From positions 248,001 through 312,000 of the forward strand of contig JANFNE010000007.1 of NCBI GenBank assembly GCA_024867545.1: a stretch of 64,000 nt of DNA, written 5' to 3'. Shown here piece after piece: positions 13,479 through 23,090 of this stretch (the stretch's first letter is position 1; each line of letters begins with the position of its first letter). The notes below the pieces were generated by a model. That model was not told the origin of the DNA. It saw only the letters and a list, made by a program, of their open reading frames with translations, and made no database searches. A program made the translations under genes and the position numbers. This DNA is from Phytopythium helicoides (Eukaryota > Oomycota > Peronosporomycetes > Pythiales > Pythiaceae).

Positions 13479-13729
13479 CAAGCAAGGGGGGAATTTAGCT
13501 CATCCCATTGCGGTCGTAGGGGGGATATCTGCATTCTGCGTTAGCATCCACCTCATCGTGATACCAACAGGATTCCCAGCATGCGAGAAAAAAACGGTAT
13601 CGAGTGGCTATTCCTAGGTGATGAAACCCCCGAGCGCAGAGGAGATTATAACTCAAAAGTATCGAACTGAGTTGGACTCAAGGTGACCTCATTTCGAATC
13701 GGCGCCCAAGCACGGAAGCGACTTCAAGT
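13340..13729. other. Divergent promoter region of TRAPPC10 and GPCR-like gene 1
   Basis: 390 bp between opposing starts. It holds the poly(T) run listed separately and otherwise AT-richer sequence with no coding resemblance. No TATA or Inr motif was convincingly recognised. Confidence 0.5.
13450..13478 (+). repeat. Poly(T) run of 29 bases
   Basis: Uninterrupted T from 13450 to 13478, about 110 bp upstream of the TRAPPC10 start (poly(A) on that gene's sense strand) and 250 bp upstream of GPCR-like gene 1. It could be a nucleosome-excluding promoter tract or the tail of an old retro-insertion. No target-site duplication or element was recognised next to it. Length may be unreliable in an assembly. 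Confidence 0.95.
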
Positions 13730-16601
13730 ATGTTCTCAGCTATCGGCCTCGGGCTGGTGATTGCAAGCGTGCTGGCGGGCCACAGCACGGCGACTCGCCC
13801 TCCCAATTACTACCTGGGCACCTGTCTTACCGAAGAATGGGTCCAAGACATGGAGACACAGCTTCATACTTCCCACATGAGTCGCGACACACTAGGACGC
13901 CTTGTCAACCCTTTCCTCCAGACCGGATTGCAGTACCCGCGCTACCAGGTTCGATGCACTCGAAACTTTCAGTGGGTGTCTCCAGGAAAATACGCACTGA
14001 AAATTCTCTCGTTGTAGCTCGATGACTGGCGCACAGCATCAGCAACTGCCTACAACGAAGCTTGCCTTACTGCACGCAATTTGGGCGTTCGACCCGCAAA
14101 GTCAGATGGAGGATCGAATCCTGGCCATATGAGCGGAACGCTTGTCATGGACTGGAGTGGGTGGACGACTCATGCTCTAACAACTTTGTCGTTCTCAATC
14201 CTAGCACAGGAAGTCGTAAGTTCCTCCGATCCCAGGCATAGCATGGGCAATTAGCTAATGGGTTTGATGCTCTCAGGTTGGCTTTGAAGTGTCGTATGTA
14301 ACTGGGGGATGGACATCTTCCACCACCCAGCGCATGTCATCGGTTGGAGATGGTTTGTGTGCGCCTACACACGGCAATGTGGAAGTGTGGGTGACGAGCG
14401 CCCTCACTCAGCTTCAGGTATACTCCAACGAATCCTATAGTGCAGGTGCGATCGGCTACGCTGGGCTCTCTGGGCTCTACACAACGAACGATTTCGTAGT
14501 CGATGGCATCAACGCCTCACTATACGATCCAACATTTTACGCCGACTTTTGGAAAGATTATGTTCACAACGACGCCCTCATCAACGCGACCAGAATGTCA
14601 GTTCTGAACGACAGTTCGTATTTTCCTCCGACTGAAGCCGGGGTTTGTGACGATGGAGTCCTTGGCTGCGAAAATGCATGCTCAAAGTCTGCGGCTTGTA
14701 CGGCTCGTGAAGCTGAAGGCAAGGAGTGCTTGGTTGTCGCCATGATGTACGCAAGCTACGATCGAGGATATCTTCAAGCAGCCATGTCGAATTTAGACAT
14801 TCCGGCATACTTTTGCTTCCTAGGGTACAATGGTCTGCTTGCATATGTGATGGAAGCGCAAGAAAACAAGCAACCCGTACTATTCTATCATTACGAGCCC
14901 GACATGTTTCATCAGGCTCATCCGGGCCTGTTTGATCGAGTCTTTCTACCGAGAGCACTCCCCGAGAAAGTCCTCGAGAACACTGGGACATACGGCGAGC
15001 TAGGATACGGCAACGCGACGACAAATCCTGTGGCTGTTGACTTCCCCACAAACCCACTCGGGAAGTACGCGGCTTCTTTGCTCACGAATTATCCCGTCGC
15101 TTCCCTCATTTCAAAGTACACTATTACCGATCTGGATATGAACGTCTTACTCAACAACTACATCAACGCATCGGCTGATTCTTCGCTCCCAGATCCCTAT
15201 TTCAGTGCAGCATGTAAATGGGTCAAAGATCATTACTCCAAGTGGAGATTGTGGATTGACCGCCTTCCTCTCTGCACCTACGATACTCATATGGAATACA
15301 CCATGTCAGGGTGTAACGGCACGTCTGACGCTCGAGAGATCGATTTTCGTTGGATTACACCGGATCCAGCAAATGCTTCACTCCCGTTTGCATGTGACGG
15401 CGGGTTCACCGAGCTTCCCGCACCAATTATAACTAGCCGGTCATGCGACTGGCTTGAGACTTACGAGCGCGCCTGGTCATCGTGGATCGGCTCCAAACCG
15501 GAGTGTGACTCGTCTTTCTACACATACGACGTGTCAGAGTGCGATTCCTCTGCCAATAGAATTGTGACTTACCGGTGGTTGCTTCCATCTCCCACCAATT
15601 CATTGGAGTCGCTCGAATGTACCGATGGAGCTACACTTCCGGATGCAGTATCAATCAGCTGTGAATACGTTCCTCAATCGTCTTCGATCGTAGCCGTGAT
15701 TGCTGCTTTGGCCTCGCTTCTGATGGTTGTACTTCTGGTAGCTTTACTTTTTGTCTTCCGAAACCGCACGGCACCAATCATCAAACGATCACAGTATGAA
15801 CTCTTGGAGCTCATGATCCTCGGGGGCTTCTTTATGGCAGGCGCATCAATAGCGTACGCTGGAAAGCCAACTGATTTCTTGTGCGGTATTCGACCGATTC
15901 TAATCTCTTTTGGGTTCACGACAACTTTTGGTGCGCTCGTGGTCAAGTCACTCCGCGTCTACCGCGTCTTCATGCAGAAAGCAATGAAAAGAAAGACCGT
16001 GACACTACGTATGATTGCAAAGGTTATGATGACGTTCTATTGCATTGATATAGTAATCTTCATAGTATGGTTTGGTGCCGACTTCCCGGGGCCACTGGAG
16101 CAGATCGAGCAAGCTAGAGAGTTTCCAGGAGAGGTGAGCAAGATTTCGTGCCATTCGTCGAGCTTCATTTTTTCCGGAATACTGATCTTTTGGAAGGCCA
16201 TACTGCTTTTCGCGGGGCTATACATATCCTTTCTCATCCGGAAGGTCTCCGTTGACTTTCAGGAGTCCACGTGGATATTTAGTTCTGCAGTCGTCGTGAT
16301 GTTTGCATGTTTGGTCATCATCCCGCTCGCGTACCTCGTGGACCTGTCAGCACCGGCATTTTTTGTCTTTCTTGCTGGGATGCTGCTACTGTCAACAGCC
16401 ATGGTGATTAGCTTGATGATCTTTCCAAAAATCCTTCGACTTCACGACACTGAGAACTCGCGGACATCCGCTGTTACAGATACAACTAACGGAACGTCAA
16501 ACTCTGCAAGTTCAGGCACAGATACAAAGAGGGGAAATGCCCATACAACCATGGGCAAGTATGTTGTCAAACCTACAACAGTAGGGCGGACTCAAATATA
16601 A
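13730..16601 (+). CDS. Class C GPCR-like receptor, family copy 1 (intact)
   Basis: Exons 13730-13948, 14018-14215 and 14277-16601 (913 aa); both introns are phase 0. Residues 1-23 are a signal peptide, followed by 'RPPNYYLGTCLTEEWV'. The ectodomain spans to about residue 605. It contains 'GTLVMDWSGWTTHALTTLSF', 'SFSILAQEVVGFEVS', a Cys cluster 'CDDGVLGCENACSKSAACT', 'LDIPAYFCFLGYNGLLAYVM' and 'LFYHYEPDMFHQAHPGLFDR'. Two Cys-rich modules follow (15270-15450 and 15495-15665). The 7TM core (about 608-857) has class C/GABA-B-like marks: 'APIIKRSQYELLELM', 'CGIRPILISFGF' and 'LVVKSLRVYRVFMQKAMKR'. The short Ser/Thr tail ends near 'GKYVVKP'. It is the first of three same-strand copies and has the most divergent ectodomain. 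Ligand and G-protein coupling are unknown. Confidence 0.85.
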
Positions 16602-16913
16602 CGGAAAGAACATGGATGGGCTTGCACTATAATTGAATTCACTTTAGAAAATACAATCCAGCACACTCCAGAACGTTCTGATCGCTGTGCAAAAGCAAAG
16701 GAACAGTAAAAGGTCCTCACTTGACGAAGAATAAAAATGCTGTCACGGTTCGTCAATAATAGCACCATGTTGTATAAATAGCAAATCAGCAATGGTTGAT
16801 GATGTTGGGATGACTTTGATGTGAAGCTGATCATCTCAAGATCACTGCCACATTTACTTCGTAGCATTCACCAACAGGAAAACTGAGAACGACGACAGAC
16901 AGATAGCGGCATC
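16602..16913. other. Intergenic spacer between GPCR-like copies 1 and 2
   Basis: 312 bp, AT-rich, no coding resemblance. It should contain the 3' end of copy 1 and the promoter of copy 2. I see no distinctive element. Confidence 0.5.
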
Positions 16914-19803
16914 ATGATTTTTTCGTGGGCCATTTGTACTGCATTGCTTGCTTTGAGCTGTGCTCCTAGGGCAGTCGCGGATACGTATCCACCGAATTAT
17001 TTTCTTGGCACATGTTTATCTGACTCGTGGGTAACCAGCATGGAGGCATCGCTGGGGAGTTTCTTCCACAGAACGTGATTCTTCAGGTCGTCTTGTTTAC
17101 CCGTTCTTGCAGTCTGCACTTCAACATGCGCGCTACACGGTTCGTTTGCATTTAGGACTTGTAGTATTGAGTGCTAACACTGATGGCTTCTTGTGACAGC
17201 TCGATGACCCAAGAACAGCTTCTAGTGAGGCATATACGTCGACATGCATGACTTCTTCAATGCAATTCTTTGGCACTGGTGCTACGTCAGGCACCGACCA
17301 GATGTCTGGGAGCGCGAACGGAACACTCATTCTCGACACTCGCGGATGGAACTCGCACACGCTTGTGACTCTTGTGTTTTCCATTTTGGCCCAAGAAGTT
17401 GTTGGCTATAATGTCGGCATCTTTCATGGCAGCTCAACAATAAAAACGACGGAACGCATGTCATCTGTTCGTGAAGGCTTGTGCGCACCAACTCACGCCA
17501 ACCTTGAGGTTTGGTCTTCAGGGATCAAGAACGCCCTTGCTGTATACTCCAATGAGTCATACGCCGTTGGTGGCGTCGGCTACTACGGAATTTCTGGCAT
17601 CTACACGACCAAAGACTATGTGGTATACGGTGAGAACGACACACTCAACTCGCCGCTGTTTTTTGCAAACTACTGGAAACATTACCAATACGACGACCGC
17701 CCAATCACAGCTAACGGAGCATATGTTTTCTTCAACAACAGCAAGTACTATCCGCCAAGAGAAGTGGGCTGCGCCGATGGAGTGCTTGGTTGCCTTGACG
17801 CGTGCTCTAAGGCACTGGCTTGCACACAACGCGAAGCGGAAGGAAAAGAATGCCTTGTGGTGATAATGATGTACGATAACTACGATCGCGGATACTTCCA
17901 AGCGTCGATGTCAAACTTGGGCATTCCTGCCTATTTCTGCTTCATCGGGTACGACGACACTGCAAAATATGCCCTCGAAGCGCAAGCGAATGGATCTGCA
18001 GTATTATTCTACCATTTCGAGCCCGATATGTTCCACGTGGCACACGCAGGGCTGTTTGAACGTGTTGCTCTACCTCGAGCGCTGCCTGAGCGTGTTGCAC
18101 TAGGTACCGGTGACTACGGCGAGAATGGCTATGGTAAAGCTACCAACAATCCCGTGGATGTGGATTTCCCGTCCAACTTGCTCATGAAATATGCTGCGTC
18201 AATTTTATCTGACGTGCCAATTAGTTCGTTGCTGACAAAATTTTCTCTTGGTGACCTCGATATCACGGACCTCCTTTCAAAGTACAAAGATACGAGCGCC
18301 GACTCGACGATAGTCGATCCGTATTTCGAGGCGGCGTGTGGGTGGGTGAAAGAAAATTATGATGTTTGGCGACTGTGGCTAGAACGACTGCCACTTTGCG
18401 ATTTCAGCTCGCATATCAGCTACATTGTAACCGGTTGCGACAATTCCTCTAGCTACCGCGAGATTATCTTTCAATGGATCATGCCCAATCCAGACAACAC
18501 GTCCTTACCATATGAGTGTGACGGTGGATACGCAGTGCTGCCCGAGGCTCTTGTAACCAGCCGGTCGTGTGAATGGGTTGAAAGCCGTTCAAGTATCTGG
18601 GTCGACTGGATCACAAACAAGCCCGAGTGTGACTCGACTTTCTATACTTATGACGTCAGCGAATGCAATTCGAATGCCGAGCGTATTATCACCTTCCGTT
18701 GGTTGCTTCCATCAACGGACGAGTCAATTTCTGCTGAGTGCGAAGACGGTGATTCTCTTCCAGACAGAATCACAGTCGATTGCGAGTATATGCCAACATC
18801 CACTGTTGCTGTCAAAGTTGTTACTGTGCTTTGCTCCATCGGTTTTGCTGTCCTGTTAGCTGCTCTTGTAGTAGTATATCGAGACCGGCAAGCCCCGATC
18901 ATCAAGCGATCTCAGTATGAGCTCTTGATGCTCATGATCTTTGGCGGATATTTTACAATCACCGCTCCAATAGCATACGCTGGAGAGCCAACAGACTTCC
19001 TCTGTGGAATTCGGCCGATCCTCGTCTCGTTAGGCTTCACGTCCATCTTCGGATCCCTTGTTGTAAAGTCGTTACGAGTATATCGAGTCTTCATGCAGAA
19101 GGCAATGAAACGAACGACAATCACACTTCGCATGATGATCAAGGTGCAGGCGATATTCTACCTAATTGACATCATCATCTTAGTTATCTGGGGAATAGTC
19201 GACTTTCCAAGGGCTAAACTTGAAGACGAGTATTACCTCCTCATCCAAGGCAATCTACAGATTATCAATTGCCAGTCTTCCAGCTTCATCTTTACAGCTC
19301 TACTGATGTTCTGGAAAGCCATTCTACTCTTCCTAGGTCTCTATCTCTCTTTTCTCATTCGTAAAGTATCAGTTGACTTTCAAGAATCAATGTGGATCTT
19401 TGCGTCAGCAGTGGTCGTGCTGTTCGCATGTCTCGTGATTCTCCCACTTGCGTATATTGTCGACATGTCCGCAGCCGCATTCTACGTATTTCTGTCGGGT
19501 GTGTTGATCTTGTGCACAGGTACGGTAATCGCTCTCATGATCGTCCCAAAGCTCTTGCGGCTTCAGGAAGCGGACTCTTCCAAGCAATCTGCTCCGTCAA
19601 GTGCAGCGACTGCAATTGCCAGCAAACAATCAGGCGAGCCCACGACCTCAAACACAGACGGTGATCCAGAGACATCTCCTCCAGGCGGAACCAAGTATTA
19701 CGTTCGCCCATCACTAAAAGCGCCTTCATCTGCTGCCTCAGCAAAAGGACTTCAGAATATGGTGTCAGTGGAGACGTTGAGTAAAGCTGGGGGCGACAAA
19801 TGA
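16914..19803 (+). CDS. Class C GPCR-like receptor, family copy 2 (single-base frameshift in exon 1)
   Basis: Exons 16914-17139 and 17200-19803; the second family intron is absent. The signal peptide and 'YPPNYFLGTCLSDSWV' are in frame. An extra base near 17058 (CTGGGG-A-GTTTCT) then shifts the frame, and 'SSTERDSSGRLVYPFLQSAL' continues one frame over up to the donor. Repaired length would be about 942 aa; as printed, an in-frame TGA follows 11 codons after the shift. Downstream everything is intact: ectodomain, Cys cluster (CADGVLGCLDACSKALACTQ), two Cys modules, 7TM core and tail with 'TKYYVRP' and 'MVSVETLSK'. A rescue start at 17248 would lack the signal peptide. Either a recent null allele or a sequence error. 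TM5-TM7 shares a near-identical DNA tract with copy 3. Confidence 0.82.
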
Positions 19804-20410
19804 TCAAAAGAAAATGCTCTCGTCACTCAAGTGCACTGCATTTTTCGTTCTTGAAATGCATGTAGCTAGTGTTCGAGGAGATCTGGCAGTTTGTGCATGA
19901 ACAAATCCACTTATCTACCAGACAGCTATAGTATTTTGCTGACATAATTTACTTGTGCCTGTAAGGGTCCACGTTAGATACACACGAATAACATTTTATT
20001 ACGAAGCGTATTCAAAGTTCGTTCATTAGCTCACTTCAGTGTTTTAGGGAAGTTCTCCAGATAATGGTTTAAGTGTTGACAACTGCATGCACGGCATCTT
20101 AAATGATTATGAATACGGTGCGATCTTGGCTAGTGTCAGCGTTGCATGTTGCAGTTGTAACCATGAGGACTGCCTCGACAATACTAGTTTTTTATCTTGA
20201 CACAACTGTGGCGCGCGTCGTATTTCTCCGGCGCGAGATCTCTCAGCGTCCAACACTGATTATATCGTTTGCTTGGAATCCCACGTACTGCGATGCTACG
20301 TATGACATCGGCACACTTAGTTTAGGACTCCATTTCTTCGGCAATGCTCTGAGACTGCATGAATCGCTGCAAATACCCTCGCCTACAAAGTTCGATAAGT
20401 GTAAGATCAC
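19804..20410. other. Intergenic region downstream of GPCR-like copy 2
   Basis: 607 bp without a recognisable gene. ORFs present (e.g. 20103-20432) have no family resemblance and no repeat structure. AT-rich; probably the 3' flank of copy 2 and degraded sequence. Confidence 0.5.
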
Positions 20411-21694
20411 TCAGCAAAATCGATCGCAATAGAGTCTCGTCCAATCGAATGAGGGCATACAGGCGGTAGTTACCGGACACCCCATCGAGCTGTAGCTACT
20501 TCCAATTGTCAGAGACACAACGCCTACGGCGCTGCACGCAAAGCTAGCACTCGTGGCAACGCTGGTACAACTTGTCGTTGTGATGCTGCTCAGGATGCAC
20601 AAGTAACCGAATGCTCCACTGCTGCTACTGTCGGCGCATCTACTAGTTACCGTTCCTACCACTTTCACAACGCCCCGCCACAGATGACGACTCACAACAA
20701 CCCATCCTGCTAACTCCAATCGACACCAACGTGCTTCGTTCAAGCTATATCCCGACATTGAGGTGACACAGACCTCATGGCACCCAGCAACAGAAAGTAC
20801 CACGTCACTGGTCACTGAGCTCGCCGACGTTGTGCTCGCAGAGCTCACGCCGCCAGAGATCAAGACTTCTTCGGCAGCGCCCGTCGAGCTCGAGCCGCCA
20901 GCGACCACCGTCTGCAATGGACGAGCCCACCGACACGACAATGTCGCCGTCAGAGACGCTGCTCACTGACCCTCTCGATGGCGTCACCGCGCCGGAGCTC
21001 GCGCTAGTCACGCTTGACACGAACACACTGCCGATCGTCGTCAAACTCGCGCCACTCGACACACGCACTGAGGCGCCGGCAGTCGAAGATCTTGTACCAC
21101 CCGACACACTCATGTCGACGCCGACCGACCCAGCGGCGCCGGACACCGACAAAGACCCGCCAGTGACGACAGACGTTGAGCTGCTCGCACCGCTAGAGAA
21201 AGTCACGTTTCCTCCGGACAGCCTGCCAAAGCTGCCAGACAAGCTCACCACACCGTCAGAAGCAGTCGTGGACGCATCTGACGAGATCGCTCGACTCCGC
21301 TCTCCACGGCGCCCATCGCAGCACTTGAACCCACGCTCGCGGCGCCGCTTCTTGTCGACTTGCCCTCACCGTTCAATATACTCACGCTGCCGTTCACGGA
21401 AGATCCGTCCGCGATGTCGATCTTGCTGACAAACGACACCGACGATCCACTTCCAATGCACACAGACCCACTCGACGCGCCAGAGTCGTCACTCGTCACG
21501 GTCATGTCGCCGCTGCTATTACTGCTGCTGCTCGCAGCACCGAGCGTCGAGATCACCACCGAGCCGCTCGTCGACAAGCCATCGCCATTCGTCACGGATA
21601 GAGAACCACCAACTGAGCAGACCGATGTCTCTCCATCCACCGTCCCGTCCCCGACCACCCCCTGTGCGTATTGGCACTCAGAAGTGAGGTGCAA
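20411..21694 (-). pseudogene. Decayed Ser/Gly-rich repeat (beta-solenoid-like) protein gene
   Basis: Three overlapping minus-strand open segments (21694-21245, 21251-20805, 20941-20411) occupy two frames and together encode a Ser/Gly/Thr/Val-rich repeat chain. Units look like 'SG.V.(V/I)SSG.S(S/T)...G.(V/L).(V/L)S.G', for example 'GGSLSVTNGDGLSTSGSVVI', 'GGNVTFSSGASSSTSV' and 'ASSGAVTPSRGSVSSVSDGD'. The alternation of small and aliphatic residues suggests a right-handed beta-solenoid, as in large adhesin-like repeat proteins that I recall from oomycetes and brown algae (recollection, not a search). At least two frame changes and no signal peptide or proper start indicate a broken fragment. 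The last segment is the most eroded. The plus-strand ORFs over the same DNA are its shadow. Confidence 0.5.
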
Positions 21695-22020
21695 TCGCGC
21701 TACTTACTGGTCCACTTCACATCAGCGCGCGGTTGCCAAGCCAACCCTGCACGATGCGGATACGCCACCTTCAAGTCTGAAGACTGAGCTTTGAATATAA
21801 ATACTCAGAGGAGTGCAGAACGGGGCTGTTTAAAACATGTTTTATACAAAGTCGCCGTGGGAAGCGCTATCAGCTCTGTTCGATTTCAATAACCACATTC
21901 AGTTCACAATCCTAGACTCTACTTTAAAGGCTCAGGGCTGGTTTAGGGCACTTCAACCGAACGCACGGTAAACATCTTGAAATAACTTGAAGTTCAGAGG
22001 CCTTTCCCCACAACTGCTAG

Positions 22021-22066
22021 CTCTCAGCTTATTAACGCTGAGAGAATCTCAGCTTAACGCTGAGAG
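22021..22066. repeat. Two tandem perfect hairpins sharing one stem sequence
   Basis: CTCTCAGC-TTATTAAC-GCTGAGAG (22021-22044; 8 bp stem, 8 nt loop) is followed after AA by TCTCAGC-TTAAC-GCTGAGA (22047-22065; 7 bp stem, 5 nt loop). The two units are near-copies differing by a 3 nt loop deletion. They lie between the decayed repeat gene and the GPCR relic. They could be a transposon footprint, a terminator-like structure or a protein-binding palindrome. Confidence 0.85.
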
Positions 22067-22261
22067 AACATAAAAAGTCTCGACTGGATGGTCAAGAGTG
22101 GACTGATAGTGCTTTCTGAGGTGTAGGGTTGTGCAGGTCGGTGCGGAGGTGACTGTGGGAAATGGGATGCTCTTCCCACTTGTGCTAACAAGTCACTCCG
22201 ATTTAAAGCGTCGACTATGGTGGCTCCGTCGGAAGTCACACTACTGTTCGACCGACCTATC

Positions 22262-22790
22262 AAGGTTGGTGAGAATGCAACTCTTAAGTATCTGGTATTA
22301 CTTGCAAACTGTTGGAAGTACTGCGTACAGGTATAGCAGCAAAGCCATTGATGGAGTAAATACTAACGCCGTCTTCAATAGCAGTGAGCTCTACCTACCT
22401 GTCGAGCTCACGACCTGTTGCGTCTACATGCTAGCTAGTAATCATTCCTGCTCGTACAGCTTTGCACACGATACTAAAGCCAATTCTACTCTTTCTTGTT
22501 TTTTTTTTTTTTTTTTTTTTTTTCTGATCATTTTCATTCGAATAGTGCCAATTATCTTCTTAGAATCAATATGGATCTTTGCGTCAGAGGTTGTTGTTGT
22601 GCTGTTAGCTTGCCTCGTGATCTTTCTGCTGGCTTCTATGGAGCACCTTTCAGTCGTTGCATTTTTTGTGTTTTTGTTGATTGTATACATTGGAACGGCT
22701 CTCATGACGATATCAAAGCTGCTGTGGTTGAAAGGAAAACCGTTCTGGAGCTCCCGACGCAGGACATTAACGAACTCAAGCTACCCTAGC
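22262..22790 (+). pseudogene. Relic of a GPCR-like family gene (ectodomain scrap plus TM6-TM7)
   Basis: Around 22300-22410 a shifted frame gives 'LANCWKYCVQ' and then 'NTNAVFNSSELYLPVEL', matching the family segment 'FFANYWKHY...NAFFNNS.(Y/F)YP'. After a poly(T) run, 22560-22740 encodes 'ESIWIFASEVVVVLLACLVI' and 'VAFFVFLLIVYIGTALMTIS', the TM6-TM7 region of the family (ES.WIFASAVVV.FACLVI..., AAFYVFLSGVLI). Everything between (~1.9 kb in intact copies, including Cys modules and TM1-TM5) is missing. Frames are broken. This is an old copy that lost its middle, lying between copies 2 and 3, so the tandem array once had at least four members on this side. Confidence 0.8.
22499..22523 (+). repeat. 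Poly(T) run of 25 bases inside the GPCR relic
   Basis: T from 22499 to 22523 sits exactly at the junction between the ectodomain scrap and the TM6-TM7 scrap of the relic. It may mark the deletion or insertion point that destroyed the copy. Confidence 0.95.
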
Positions 22791-23090
22791 TATGGGCTCG
22801 ATCTCACCAACAGCAGGGGATGGGTCGTAGCTTCAACAAGGATAAAATAGTGCTCCGTCTCAACTCGATCAGCGAAAATTCGATCTGGCCGCGCTCTGAT
22901 GATCCGCTTCACGCGTAAATTTCCAAGAGACCTCAGGATATTATTGTCAATCAGGAAGCGTGTATACGTGTACAGTGGGTACTTTTGGTTCTTGATATTG
23001 ACTTTCCACAATTATGAAACCACCCCCGCGTCGTTTGACGGAAACGGAACAGAGCCATCTTTAGTATCACTTGAGAAGAGTTCAAAAGCA

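Noticed and set aside
20830..21794. Plus-strand ORFs rich in Asp/Pro/Thr
   Set aside because: They are the reverse complement of the Ser/Gly repeat segments, whose minus-strand periodicity is clearer.
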